From Methyloversatilis sp. (GTDB lineage Bacteria; Pseudomonadota; Gammaproteobacteria; Burkholderiales; Rhodocyclaceae), in contig JAEUNO010000032.1 of the NCBI GenBank assembly GCA_016791045.1, forward strand, positions 158,288 through 222,287: 64,000 nt of DNA, in the 5' to 3' direction. The notes below the pieces were generated by a model. It saw only the letters and a list, made by a program, of their open reading frames with translations, searched no databases and was not told the DNA's origin. Positions 28,220-37,263 of this stretch are shown here, one piece after another; the first letter of the stretch is position 1, and every line of letters starts with the position of its first letter. The position numbers and the translations under genes are program-made.

Positions 28220-29722
28220 TCAGCGGATCACGCCTGCAGCGAGGCGGGTCGTGCGCAGCTTCAGTTCGATGCCGATCACGCCCCACAGCCTCAGCTCGTC
28301 ATGCAGGCTTGCATGGGTCAGCGGCGATGCCGACAGCCATTCCGCCCGGGCGCCCAGCTGATAACCATTGCCGGCGCGCTCGATGCTGAGCGGCAGTTCA
28401 GTGAAATCTTCGCGGCTGCGGTGCAGCAGCACAGCCAGCCGCAGACAGAGGATCAGCGACCAGTCGCGCGCGTCGGCCGAAGCCGAGTTCACCTTTTCGA
28501 GCTTGCCGCGATGGGCCAGCACGATGCGCGCCAGACGCGACTGGTCCATGCGCGAAAAACCCGGCATGTCGGCGTTGCCGACGATGTAGGCGCTGTGCTT
28601 GTGATAGCCGGCATGCGCAACCGAAATCCCCAGTTCATGCAGGCAGGCTGCCCAGCTCAGCATCTGCAGGTCGGGGTGATCGCCACCTGCTGCGGGATTG
28701 AGCGAACGGAACAGGCGCAGTGCCGTATCGCGCACCCGATCGGCCTGCTTCTGGTCGACCTGGTAGCGCCGCATGAACTGCAGCACCGTCGCATCACGCA
28801 GGTCCTGGTGGTGATAGCGGCCCAGCAGGTCGTACAGCACGCCCAGCCTCAGCGCGCCTTCCGAGAAACTCATGCGCTCCAGCCCGAAAGCATCGAATAC
28901 CGCCGACATGATGGCGAATCCGCCGGCCAGCACCGGCAGGCGGTCGGGTCGCAGACCGGCGATGCCGAGCCGGTTCACGTCGCCGACGCGCAACAGCAGC
29001 GCGCGCAGCTTTTCCATGGCCTGGCGGGTCAGCGCACCCTGCGACCAGCCGTTCAGTTCCATGATGTCGAGCAGCGCCCGCGCCGTGCCGCTTGATCCGA
29101 CGGCTTCGTCCCAACCGAGCGACCGATAGCCATACTCGATGGTTTCCAGTTCGCGCCGCGCCGCCAGTTCGGCTTCGCGCAACGAGCGCTTGTCCATCCG
29201 GCCATCCGGAAAGTAGCGCAGGCTGAATGCCACGCAGCCGATGTACAACGACTCAAGCGCCAGTGGCTCGAAGCTGCGACCGATGATGAATTCGGTCGAG
29301 CCGCCACCGATGTCGACCACCAGTTGCTGGCTCGATGGATTGGGCAGCGTATGCGCGACGCCGACATAGATCAGCCGGGCCTCCTCGCGCCCGGCGATGA
29401 CTTCGATCGGAAAACCGAGCGCCGCTTCGGCCTGTGGCAGAAGTTGCGGTGCATTCTTGGCCACGCGCAGGGTGTTGGTGGCCACTGCGCGCACCTGATC
29501 CGGTGCAAAGCCGCGCAGGCGCTCATTGAATCGCGACAGGGCTTCGATGGCCCGAAGCTGCGACGGGCCGTCCAGCAACTTGCCCTGTCCCAGTCCCGCC
29601 GCCAGCCGGACGGTTTCCTTCAGGCCGTCCAGCGGATAGATCTGGTCGTCGACAACGCGGGCGACCTGGAGACGGAAGCTGTTCGAGCCCAGGTCAACCG
29701 CAGCGAGTAGTTCGTAGCTCAT
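28220..29722 (-). CDS. ppx: Exopolyphosphatase
   Basis: Ppx releases phosphate from polyphosphate ends and is related to GppA. The 500-residue product (start MSYELLAAVDLGSNSF at 29722) has the ASKHA phosphate-1 motif DLGSNSFRLQVARV, the phosphate-2 region VDIGGGSTEFIIG and a C-terminal HD-like helical domain. The ATG nine codons upstream adds residues outside the conserved fold. It is divergent from ppk, the polyphosphate-making enzyme, and followed by the Mla operon with a 7-base gap. Confidence 0.95.
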   Translation of the reverse strand: MSYELLAAVDLGSNSFRLQVARVVDDQIYPLDGLKETVRLAAGLGQGKLLDGPSQLRAIEALSRFNERLRGFAPDQVRAVATNTLRVAKNAPQLLPQAEAALGFPIEVIAGREEARLIYVGVAHTLPNPSSQQLVVDIGGGSTEFIIGRSFEPLALESLYIGCVAFSLRYFPDGRMDKRSLREAELAARRELETIEYGYRSLGWDEAVGSSGTARALLDIMELNGWSQGALTRQAMEKLRALLLRVGDVNRLGIAGLRPDRLPVLAGGFAIMSAVFDAFGLERMSFSEGALRLGVLYDLLGRYHHQDLRDATVLQFMRRYQVDQKQADRVRDTALRLFRSLNPAAGGDHPDLQMLSWAACLHELGISVAHAGYHKHSAYIVGNADMPGFSRMDQSRLARIVLAHRGKLEKVNSASADARDWSLILCLRLAVLLHRSREDFTELPLSIERAGNGYQLGARAEWLSASPLTHASLHDELRLWGVIGIELKLRTTRLAAGVIR

Positions 29723-29791
29723 GCATCCGTGACTGAAAGTGATCAGCAACGGAGTTTAACAGCCGGGTGCACACCTGCCTCCGGCGCATTT

Positions 29792-29831
29792 GCGTCACAC
29801 GGCTGTAATAATCGAACATGTTTCATGTCAC
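29792..29831 (+). promoter_or_regulatory. Candidate Pho box in the ppx-ppk gap
   Basis: Heptamers spaced 11 bases apart resemble the PhoB half-site CTGTCAT: GCGTCAC (29792), CTGTAAT (29803) and ATGTCAC (29825); the third position in the series (29814) does not match. The spacing fits tandem PhoB sites. The site could serve ppk, ppx or both. It is a match by eye only. Confidence 0.4.
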
Positions 29832-29875
29832 ACAATAGCGTGTTGCCTACCGATGTCGAATCCGGACTTTTGCCT

Positions 29876-31972
29876 ATGAACCCGCCGCTTCTGGTGCCGC
29901 GTTTCGCACCTGACCACTTCATCAACCGCGAACTGTCGCTGATCGCGTTCAACCGTCGCGTGCTCGCGCAGGCGGCCGATGAACGCGTACCGCTGCTCGA
30001 ACGGCTGAAGTTCCTGTGCATCGTGTCGAGCAATCTGGACGAATTCTTCGAGGTCCGGATCGGCGGCCTGCGCGAGCAGATCAAGTTCGGCGCGCGCAGT
30101 GTCACGTCGGACGGGCGCTCGGCGCAGGAGGCCCTGCGCCTGATCGCGAACGAATGCCATCAGCTGATCGCCGAGCAGTACTCGCTGCTGAACGACGTCA
30201 TCCTGCCGGCGCTGGAAACCGAAGGCATCGTGTTCCTGCGCCGCGGCGCCTGGACGGACGACCAGCGGGAATGGATACGCGACTATTTCATGCGCGAGCT
30301 GATGCCGGTGCTCACCCCGATCGGGCTGGATCCGTCCCATCCCTTTCCGCGCGTGCTCAACAAAAGTCTCAACTTCGCGGTCGAACTCGACGGACGTGAC
30401 GCGTTCGGGCGCAGCTCGCGTTTTGCCATCGTGCAGGCACCGCGTGCGCTGCCGCGCGTGATCAAGCTGCCGAAGGAACTGACCGGCGTCGACCACGGCT
30501 TCGTGTTCCTGTCGTCAGCGATGCACATGAATGTCGGCGATCTGTTCGAAGGCATGAACGTGCTCGGCTGTTACCAGTTCCGGGTCACGCGCAATTCCGA
30601 CCTGTTCCTCGACGAGGAAGAGGTGAAGAACCTGCGTCTGGCGCTGCAGGGCGAACTGCCGCAGCGCCACTACGGTGATGCGGTGCGCCTGGAGGTGGCC
30701 GACAACTGCTCCGAGCACATGGCGGACTTCCTGCTGCAGCAATTCAATCTGACCCGCGACGATCTCTACCGCGCGCCCGGCATCGTCAATCTGGTGCGGC
30801 TCATGCAGGTTCCGAACTGGGTGGACCGGCCGGACCTGAAGTACCCGCCGTTCACGCCGACGCTGCCGCGTGCCATGGAAAAGCGCTACGACATCTTCTC
30901 GATGCTGCGCCGACAGGACATCCTGCTGCATCACCCGTGGGAGGCCTTCACGCCGGTGATCGATCTGGTGCAGCAAGCGGTGGATGACCCGGAAGTGGTT
31001 GCGATCAAGATGACCGTGTATCGCACCGGCATCGATTCGGTGCTGATGGAGGCGCTCGTGCGCGCCGCCCACAAGGGCAAGGAAGTGACGGTCGTGGTCG
31101 AGCTGATGGCGCGTTTCGACGAGGAAGCCAACATCAATTGGGCGTCGCGGCTCGAGGATGCCGGGGCGCACGTGGTGTATGGCGTGTTCGGTTACAAGAC
31201 ACACGCCAAGCTGCTGATGGTGGTGCGGCGCGAGGAGATCGAAGGGGTGCGCAGCTTCCGGCGCTTCGTGCATCTGGGTACCGGCAATTACCATCCGAGC
31301 ACCGCGCGCTTCTACACCGATTTCGGCCTGATGACGGCCGACGAGCAGATCGGCGAAGACGTCAACGAGGTGTTCAAGCAACTGACGGGGCTCGGCCACG
31401 CCGGCACGCTGACCCACCTGTGGCAGGCGCCATTCACCTTGCACAGCAATGTCATCGCCGCGATCAATCGCGAAGCCGAAAACGCACGCGCCGGTCGCAA
31501 GGCACGCATCATCGCCAAGATGAATTCGCTGGTCGAGGACGAAACGATCGAGACGCTCTACAGCGCCAGCCAGGCCGGCGTCGACATCGATCTGATCGTG
31601 CGGGGCGTGTGCGCCCTGCGCCCGGGGGTGCCCGGCTTGTCCGAACGGATCACGGTGCGCTCCATCGTCGGCCGCTTCCTCGAGCATTCACGCATCTACC
31701 ACTTCCATGCCGACGGTGAGGAAAAGCTATACCTGGCGAGCGCCGACTGGATGGAACGCAACTTTTTCCGGCGCATCGAGGTGGCTTTTCCGATACTCGA
31801 TCCGAAACTTAAGCGGCGTGTGATGAAGGAGGGATTGCGTCCCTACCTGCTGGACAACAGCCAGTCATGGGAAATGGAGCCGGATGGCCGTTACCGGAGG
31901 CGCGTCTCGCGCGCCGCGCGCCATTGTGCGCAGGAAACGCTGCTGGCCGAGTATTCACGCGGCGGCAAGTAA
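29876..31972 (+). CDS. ppk: Polyphosphate kinase 1
   Basis: Ppk1 makes polyphosphate from ATP. The start at 29876 (MNPPLLVPRFAPDHFINRELS) gives 698 residues, close to E. coli (688). An ATG at 29825 would add 17 residues but lies inside the candidate Pho box. Domains: N-terminal (FINRELSLIAFNRRVL, SSNLDEFFEVRI), head, and two phospholipase D-like catalytic domains with KTHAKLLMVVRREE, whose His is the expected phospho-acceptor, and FLEHSRIYHFHAD. It is divergent from ppx. Confidence 0.95.
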   Translation: MNPPLLVPRFAPDHFINRELSLIAFNRRVLAQAADERVPLLERLKFLCIVSSNLDEFFEVRIGGLREQIKFGARSVTSDGRSAQEALRLIANECHQLIAEQYSLLNDVILPALETEGIVFLRRGAWTDDQREWIRDYFMRELMPVLTPIGLDPSHPFPRVLNKSLNFAVELDGRDAFGRSSRFAIVQAPRALPRVIKLPKELTGVDHGFVFLSSAMHMNVGDLFEGMNVLGCYQFRVTRNSDLFLDEEEVKNLRLALQGELPQRHYGDAVRLEVADNCSEHMADFLLQQFNLTRDDLYRAPGIVNLVRLMQVPNWVDRPDLKYPPFTPTLPRAMEKRYDIFSMLRRQDILLHHPWEAFTPVIDLVQQAVDDPEVVAIKMTVYRTGIDSVLMEALVRAAHKGKEVTVVVELMARFDEEANINWASRLEDAGAHVVYGVFGYKTHAKLLMVVRREEIEGVRSFRRFVHLGTGNYHPSTARFYTDFGLMTADEQIGEDVNEVFKQLTGLGHAGTLTHLWQAPFTLHSNVIAAINREAENARAGRKARIIAKMNSLVEDETIETLYSASQAGVDIDLIVRGVCALRPGVPGLSERITVRSIVGRFLEHSRIYHFHADGEEKLYLASADWMERNFFRRIEVAFPILDPKLKRRVMKEGLRPYLLDNSQSWEMEPDGRYRRRVSRAARHCAQETLLAEYSRGGK

Positions 31973-32058
31973 GGCGGAGCTGGCTGGCGGACCGACTCAA
32001 GCGCCGGCCGGAATTGCCGTAAACCGGATGTGTTCAATCCATCCGGACAAACGTCAAG

Positions 32059-32502
32059 GTGAAGGTCGCCCAGTCCATCCTGCTCGTGTCGCTCGCCGTC
32101 ACCCTTGTGGCGTGCGACAAGTTGCCCATTCCGGACCCCAATCGCGCCGCGATGCAAAAGGAACTCGACAGCAAGGCGATCGGCGGCGCCTGCCGTCATG
32201 CCGGCCGGGCGCTGGAAGACTGCTACCGGCTCAATCCGAAGGCATCGAAGGCGGCCGTATTTGCCGGCTGGCGCGAAATGAACGACTACATGACGGAAAA
32301 CAAGCTCGACGTCGTGCTGCCCACCCTGCCGCCCCGTGGTACCCGCATGGTGAGTGAAACGGCCCACGCCGGTACGCCATCTGCGGACGCGCAGCACAAC
32401 GGCGAAAAGGGCAGCGCCGACAGCGCATCCGACGACAAGAAGCCCGACAGCAGCAGTGCGAAACCTTCAGACGAAAAAAACCCCGCGCTGACCGCGGGGT
32501 GA
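32059..32502 (+). CDS. Small lipoprotein of unknown function
   Basis: This 147-residue product starts at a GTG preceded by AAGG. The signal peptide ends in LVAC with Asp at +2, which by the Lol rule predicts retention in the inner membrane. A Cys pair (GACRHAGRALEDC) follows within a short helical region reminiscent of small Cys-rich secreted proteins. The last third is a low-complexity Ser/Asp/Lys tail. The last codons lie inside a hairpin that serves as terminator for the convergent gene. I do not recognise the family. Confidence 0.7.
   Translation: MKVAQSILLVSLAVTLVACDKLPIPDPNRAAMQKELDSKAIGGACRHAGRALEDCYRLNPKASKAAVFAGWREMNDYMTENKLDVVLPTLPPRGTRMVSETAHAGTPSADAQHNGEKGSADSASDDKKPDSSSAKPSDEKNPALTAG
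32474..32500 (-). terminator. Intrinsic terminator for the minus-strand SNase-like gene, inside the lipoprotein ORF
   Basis: On the minus strand CCCCGCG, loop GTCAG and CGCGGGG are followed by seven T. The stem covers 32481-32499. It lies about 50 bases after the stop of the gene at 32551-33033 and overlaps the final codons of the plus-strand lipoprotein. Confidence 0.8.
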
Positions 32503-32550
32503 TTTCACGGGTGATTCCGGCATCGGTCGCTCGCGCGACCGGCGTTGGAT

Positions 32551-33033
32551 CTACCGCATCGTAGCCAGTTCGCTCAGGTCCTTGCCGTCGATCTTCACGC
32601 GCGCCAGCGTCACCTCACCGTCGTCCATGTCCAGCGGTTCGATGCTCACCCGGCCCGAATCGAGCAGTTGCTGCAATTTCTGTTTGCCGATGCTGGATGC
32701 GGTTGTCGTTTCGAGCGCTTCCAGGCCTGCCGCCCGGACACGCACCCCATCCGCGTAGAACGTACTGCCATCCACCGCGTAATGCCTCTGGGCCGGCGCC
32801 TTCGGCGGCCGGAAGACCGGTGCTGCGGCAGCGACTGCCACACTGCGGCGCGGCGCCTTGGCGGTCACGGATATGCGTTTCTTCGCGGCGACATTGACCG
32901 CGGGACGTATCTTCTTCTTCACTTGCTGGCTGCTCGCCACTGACCGCGCCGCATGAGCGTCGTCCATCGTGCCGAACAGCGAAAATCCAAACAGGGCAGA
33001 CAGGGCGATTGCGCCCCAGGTTTTACCGATCAT
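32551..33033 (-). CDS. Exported SNase-like (thermonuclease fold) protein
   Basis: From the ATG at 33033, preceded by GGGAG, the product is 160 residues with a signal peptide (MIGKTWGAIALSALFGF... cut near AHA). A basic Lys/Arg/Ala linker follows. The C-terminal 75 residues show an OB-like pattern of staphylococcal nuclease: VDGSTFYADGVRVRAAGLEALE, then LLDSGRVSIEPLD and LARVKIDGKDLSEL. The first Arg and the Glu of the SNase active site have counterparts, but the second catalytic Arg is absent, so it may be inactive. The assignment is by pattern only. Confidence 0.6.
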   Translation of the reverse strand: MIGKTWGAIALSALFGFSLFGTMDDAHAARSVASSQQVKKKIRPAVNVAAKKRISVTAKAPRRSVAVAAAAPVFRPPKAPAQRHYAVDGSTFYADGVRVRAAGLEALETTTASSIGKQKLQQLLDSGRVSIEPLDMDDGEVTLARVKIDGKDLSELATMR

Positions 33034-33215
33034 GCACGTCTCCCGAAGTTGCCCGCAGTATTGACCGAACTGAAAACTTCGATCAACGATGTGAGGCAAT
33101 TTATTGTTTAGGATGATTTTTCCAATATTAACCATTGCAGCCGCGCAGCGCCAGTACCGCCGAAGCATGTCGGCACGACTTACAATGTCGGCGATTCCCT
33201 TTCCGTACTCCGCAC

Positions 33216-33575
33216 ATGCTTCGCGTTTTCGGTATCCGGCGCTGTGACACGATGTCCCGCGCCATGGCCTGGCTGAACGAACACCAGCTCGAATTCCATC
33301 TACACGACTACAAGAAGGACGGTGTGCCGGCGGACCGGCTTGCCGGCTGGATCGAACGTGCCGGCTGGCGGGCCATCGTCAATACGAAAGGCACGACCTT
33401 TCGCAAGCTGCCCCCCGAATTGACGGCCGATCTGGACGATGTACGGGCACAGCCACTGTTGACCGAACATCCGTCGGCCATCCGCCGGCCCATCATCGAG
33501 CACGGCGGGCACTTGCTTATCGGCTTCGATCCGGCGCACTGGAGTGAAATCCTCAAGCGCAAGCCCAATGAGTGA
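33216..33575 (+). CDS. ArsC/Spx family reductase-like protein (YffB type)
   Basis: This 119-residue thioredoxin-fold protein has the opening MLRVFGIRRCDTMSRAMAWL, matching E. coli YffB and Spx-like proteins with a single active-site cysteine. The second half (KGTTFRKLPPE... and RRPIIEHGGHLLIGFD) is the conserved ArsC-family RP-loop region. It is not an arsenate reductase by context; the YffB group is poorly understood. The start codon at 33216 excludes an upstream in-frame extension of 27 residues. It overlaps hslO by 8 bases. Confidence 0.85.
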   Translation: MLRVFGIRRCDTMSRAMAWLNEHQLEFHLHDYKKDGVPADRLAGWIERAGWRAIVNTKGTTFRKLPPELTADLDDVRAQPLLTEHPSAIRRPIIEHGGHLLIGFDPAHWSEILKRKPNE

Positions 33576-34440
33576 GCGTGACTTCATCCAGCGGTTCATG
33601 TTCGAGGCGCTGGACATCCGCGGCGCGCTGGTCCGTTTCGACGAGGGCTGGCAGGCCATGCAGCGGGGGCGAGGCTATGGCGCTGTCGCCACACGACTGC
33701 TTGGCGAAGTGACCGTGGTCACGCTGCTGATCGGCGGGCAGCTCAAACAGCCGGCCCGTCTGACGGTTCAGGTGCGCGGCCGCAGGCCGGTCGAGACGCT
33801 GGTCGTGGATTGCGACCAGCAGTTGCGCGTGCGCGGCATGGCCAGCGCGCCGACAGACCTGGCCGATGCACCGGTCCCGGCGTTGCTCGGCGAGGGGCAT
33901 CTGGTGATGACCTTGCAGACGGACGAGGCAGAGACGCCCTACCAGAGTCTGGTTCCACTGGAAGGTGACTCGGTGGCGGCCGTGTTCGAGCACTATCTTG
34001 CGCTGTCCGAACAGCAGCCGGCAGCGCTGTGGCTGCACGCCGATGCCGACTGCGCGACCGGCCTGTTCCTGCAGAAGCTGCCGGATGCCGACCGCAAGGA
34101 CGCCGACGGCTGGAACCGCCTGTGCCACCTGGCCGCGACCGTGACGCCGGACGAGCTGAAGACGCTGGCGCCCGAGGCGCTGCTCGGCCGCCTGTTTGCC
34201 GAAGAGGCGGCGCGCGACGGCATTCGGGTGTTCGCACCGGCGATTCCGCGGCATCACTGCCCGCGCGACGAAGAGAAGCTGCGCCGGCTGGTGCTGTCGC
34301 TCGGTCGCGAAGAGGTCGAATCCATCCTGCGCGAACAGGGCGAGGTGCATATCCACGACGACATGTGCAACCACGACTACCGCTTCAGCGCGCTCGACAT
34401 CCAGCTGCTGTTCGGTGAAGCTCCGCCCGCCGTGCATTGA
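33568..34440 (+). CDS. hslO: Redox-regulated chaperone Hsp33, with variant zinc site
   Basis: Hsp33 is a holdase switched on by oxidation of a zinc-bound four-cysteine centre. The 290-residue length and fold (RGALVRFDEGW, the VTLLIGGQLKQPARLTVQVRG core and the LGREEVESILREQGEVHIH linker) fit. The usual CxC plus CxxC ligands are changed: the sites read His229-His-Cys231 and Asp264-Asp-Met-Cys267. Each pair keeps only its second cysteine. Zinc could still be held by His, Cys, Asp and Cys, but the two disulfides of the canonical switch cannot form. Confidence 0.9.
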   Translation: MSERDFIQRFMFEALDIRGALVRFDEGWQAMQRGRGYGAVATRLLGEVTVVTLLIGGQLKQPARLTVQVRGRRPVETLVVDCDQQLRVRGMASAPTDLADAPVPALLGEGHLVMTLQTDEAETPYQSLVPLEGDSVAAVFEHYLALSEQQPAALWLHADADCATGLFLQKLPDADRKDADGWNRLCHLAATVTPDELKTLAPEALLGRLFAEEAARDGIRVFAPAIPRHHCPRDEEKLRRLVLSLGREEVESILREQGEVHIHDDMCNHDYRFSALDIQLLFGEAPPAVH

Positions 34441-34522
34441 TGCAGCCTTTACACGCCCCGCTGCGGCAGTTGCCGGTGTACCGGTCACTATGTAGACTTT
34501 CGATATTTCCTGCGGACACCCC

Positions 34523-35311
34523 ATGGCGCGCAAGCCTGCTCCCCCGGCCGTAGAACTCAAAAGCGCCACGCTCGAAGCCATGCGTGCGCTGCTGCACGCA
34601 GCGGATGCGCCGTCGGTTGCGGCAGCCCTGGACGCACGTCTGGGCCCAACCCCCGGCTTTTTCTCGGGCGAACCGGTGGTCATTGACGCGAGCGCCCTGC
34701 CGTCGGATGCCGCGCCCGACTGGGCGGGCATCCGCGATGCGCTGGCCCGCCATGCACTGACCGCGGTCGCGGTTCAGGGGGTCGATGACGCCGCTGCAGA
34801 TGCTGCACGCGCGCTCGGCCTTGCGGTCGTTGCAGCCGACGCGCAGCCCGACCGCACACCCGCGCCGGAGCCGGCCGCGGAACCGGTCATCGAGGCTGTC
34901 CCCGAAATCGAGTCTCCGGTCGCCAGTGCGCCGGAACCGGTCGTGGCATCCGCCGCGGCCCGTCGCGCCGAAATCATCGACAAGCCGCTGCGTTCCGGCC
35001 AGCGCGTGTATGCCCGCGGCTGCGACCTGATCGTGCTCGCGATGGTCAGCGCCGGCGCCGAGGTGATCGCCGACGGCAACATCCACATCTACGCGCCGCT
35101 GCGCGGACGCGCGCTGGCAGGCGCCTCGGGCGACGTGCAGGCGCGCATCTTCACCACCTGCTTCGAAGCCGAACTGGTGTCGATCGCCGGCGTTTACCGC
35201 ACCTTCGAACACACTGCGCACAGCGAGCTGCTGCGCAAGCCGGCGCATGTGCGGCTGCAGGAACATGAAGATAAACAGGTACTTGATGTCGCTGCACTGG
35301 CGACCACCTGA
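34523..35311 (+). CDS. minC: Septum site-determining protein MinC
   Basis: MinC inhibits FtsZ assembly away from midcell. The 262-residue product has an N-terminal FtsZ-inhibitory domain, an Ala/Pro/Glu-rich linker (about 115-155) and the C-terminal beta-helix domain ([36 protein letters not shown]) that binds MinD. It is first gene of minCDE; minD starts 21 bases later. Confidence 0.96.
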   Translation: MARKPAPPAVELKSATLEAMRALLHAADAPSVAAALDARLGPTPGFFSGEPVVIDASALPSDAAPDWAGIRDALARHALTAVAVQGVDDAAADAARALGLAVVAADAQPDRTPAPEPAAEPVIEAVPEIESPVASAPEPVVASAAARRAEIIDKPLRSGQRVYARGCDLIVLAMVSAGAEVIADGNIHIYAPLRGRALAGASGDVQARIFTTCFEAELVSIAGVYRTFEHTAHSELLRKPAHVRLQEHEDKQVLDVAALATT

Positions 35312-35332
35312 AACACCAGAGGGAGAACAAGA

Positions 35333-36148
35333 GTGACCCGTATCGTAGTCGTCACATCCGGCAAGGGCGGCGTGGGCAAGACCACCACCAGCGCCGCATT
35401 TTCGTCCGGCCTCGCCATGAGCGGCAAGAAGACAGCCGTCATCGACTTCGACGTCGGTCTGCGCAACCTCGACCTCATCATGGGCTGCGAGCGGCGCGTC
35501 GTGTATGACTTCGTGAATGTGCTGCATGGCGAAGCCAACCTGACGCAGGCGCTGATCAAGGACAAGCACTGCGACAACCTGTTCGTGCTGCCGGCGTCGC
35601 AGACCCGCGACAAGGATGCGCTGACCGAGGATGGCGTCGAGAAGATCCTGAACGATCTGGTCGGCATGGGCTTCGACTACATCGTGTGCGACTCGCCGGC
35701 AGGCATCGAACACGGCGCGGTCATGGCGCTCACCTTTGCCGACGAAGCCATCATCGTCACCAATCCTGAAGTCAGTTCGGTGCGCGACTCGGACCGCATT
35801 CTCGGCATCCTGCAGTCGAAATCGCGTCGCGCCAAGGAAAGCCGCGAGCCGGTGAAGGAGCATCTGGTCATCACCCGCTATTCGCCCAAGCGCGCCAACG
35901 ACGGTGAAATGCTCAGCTACGGCGACGTGCAGGAAATCCTGCGCATACCGGTGCTGGGCGTCATCCCCGAGTCGGAAATCGTGCTGCAGGCATCGAACCA
36001 GGGCACCCCGGCCATCCATATGGAAGGCAGCGATGTCGCGCAGGCGTACGCCGACGTGGTGGCCCGCTTCCTCGGCGAAGAGCGCCCGCTGCGCTTCGTC
36101 GATTACGAAAAGCCCGGCCTGCTCAAGCGCCTGTTCGGAGGGAAGTGA
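35333..36148 (+). CDS. minD: Septum site-determining ATPase MinD
   Basis: MinD is a membrane-binding ParA-type ATPase that recruits MinC and oscillates with MinE. It has 271 residues. A GTG start is preceded by AGAGGGAGA. The deviant Walker A is [13 protein letters not shown], switch I region [11 protein letters not shown], Walker [12 protein letters not shown]. The C-terminal amphipathic helix ([13 protein letters not shown]) that inserts in the membrane is present. Confidence 0.98.
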   Translation: MTRIVVVTSGKGGVGKTTTSAAFSSGLAMSGKKTAVIDFDVGLRNLDLIMGCERRVVYDFVNVLHGEANLTQALIKDKHCDNLFVLPASQTRDKDALTEDGVEKILNDLVGMGFDYIVCDSPAGIEHGAVMALTFADEAIIVTNPEVSSVRDSDRILGILQSKSRRAKESREPVKEHLVITRYSPKRANDGEMLSYGDVQEILRIPVLGVIPESEIVLQASNQGTPAIHMEGSDVAQAYADVVARFLGEERPLRFVDYEKPGLLKRLFGGK

Positions 36149-36149
36149 C

Positions 36150-36407
36150 ATGTCGCTGCTGTCACTGATTTTCGGCCAGAAGCCGAAAACCGCGTCGATC
36201 GCGAAGGAAAGGCTGCAACTCATCATTGCGCGCGAACGCGGCGCGAATTCGTCGGCCGACTTCCTGCCGGCGCTGCAGCAGGAACTGGTGGCGGTCATTT
36301 CGAAATACGTGCGCGTCAATCCGGAAGACATCAAGGTCCAGCTCGAAAAGCAGGACAACTACGAAGTACTTGAAGTCAACATCGTGCTGCCCGATCAGCG
36401 AAATTGA
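36150..36407 (+). CDS. minE: Cell division topological specificity factor MinE
   Basis: MinE stimulates MinD ATPase and drives pole-to-pole oscillation. The ATG at 36150 is one base after the minD stop and gives 85 residues ([22 protein letters not shown]...). The N-terminal anti-MinCD helix ([14 protein letters not shown]) and the C-terminal topological domain ([21 protein letters not shown]) are intact. Confidence 0.96.
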   Translation: MSLLSLIFGQKPKTASIAKERLQLIIARERGANSSADFLPALQQELVAVISKYVRVNPEDIKVQLEKQDNYEVLEVNIVLPDQRN

Positions 36408-36459
36408 ACCCGCCCGAGGTTTTCGATGACATGGCGGGCGGGCAGTCGAGGTTTTCGGG

Positions 36460-37230
36460 TTGAGCCTCGTTGTTCCTCGCCACTCGATCGACGTGTCCGA
36501 GGGGGCCGGTGTGCGTTATCTGCACTTCGGTTCCGAGTGGATACAGGGTGCGATGCGCGTCGCGCGTCCGTTCGCGCTGGAGCTCGAATACACGCGCGAA
36601 ATGATGCTGCCGCTGCTGCTGGCGGCCGACGAAAGCTGGCCGGCGCAGGTGCTGGTCATCGGTCTGGGCGCCGCATCGGTCACCAAGTTCCTGCATCGCC
36701 ACTGTGCGCAGTCGGCACTGACCGTGGTCGAGATCGATCCGCGCATGCCGGCGGCGGCGGCCAGCTACTTCCGCCTTCCGCCGGAAGACGGGCGGCTGCG
36801 CATCGTGATCGACGATGGCGCGAAATTCGTCGCGGCCAGCGAGCAGCGGTGGGACCTGATCCTGGTTGATGGCTACGATCACCGTGCGCGGGCCAACTCG
36901 CTGGATACCGAAGCCTTCCATCGGGCCTGTCGGACGAAGCTGTCGCCGGGCGGACGGGTCTGTCTGAACCTGTTCGGTCGCACGCGCGGTTTTCGGGCCA
37001 GCGCACAGCGGGTGATGGACGCCTACGAGGGGCGCGCCCTCGTGCTGCCCTCGCTCAACGAGGGCAACGCGATCTGCATCGCTTCAATCGACCATGGCAC
37101 GGGTGTGTCGATGGACGTGCTGCGCGCGCGGGCGCAGCGTCTGCGTGCCGACACCGGGTTGAATCTGGCACCCAGCCTGAGCCGGATCGAACAGGCGGGC
37201 TACTGTACAGGGGGCAGCCTGGTGATCTGA
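36460..37230 (+). CDS. Spermidine synthase-like protein
   Basis: The 256-residue product has a spermidine synthase/Rossmann methyltransferase fold. The start is a TTG with CGAGG upstream. The nucleotide motif is VLVIGLGAASVTKFL rather than the GGGDG of true SpeE, and the downstream VVEIDPRM, RIVIDDGAKFV and DLILVDGYD match the family. The substrate is unknown; loss of the GGGDG signature argues against simple aminopropyl transfer. It follows minE by 52 bases and a bidirectional terminator lies behind it. Confidence 0.75.
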   Translation: MSLVVPRHSIDVSEGAGVRYLHFGSEWIQGAMRVARPFALELEYTREMMLPLLLAADESWPAQVLVIGLGAASVTKFLHRHCAQSALTVVEIDPRMPAAAASYFRLPPEDGRLRIVIDDGAKFVAASEQRWDLILVDGYDHRARANSLDTEAFHRACRTKLSPGGRVCLNLFGRTRGFRASAQRVMDAYEGRALVLPSLNEGNAICIASIDHGTGVSMDVLRARAQRLRADTGLNLAPSLSRIEQAGYCTGGSLVI

Positions 37231-37263
37231 ACGAGCGGGCCGGCTTCGGAGCTGAGGGCGCGC

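Noticed and set aside
29825-29875. ppk start at 29825
   Set aside because: It lacks a good ribosome-binding site and lies in the candidate Pho box; the conserved PPK1 N terminus begins after 29876.
33216-33575. Arsenate reductase (arsC) annotation
   Set aside because: The protein matches the YffB/Spx branch and sits beside hslO and not with arsenic genes; it is 5.6 kb from arsS on the other side of minCDE and a divergent gene.
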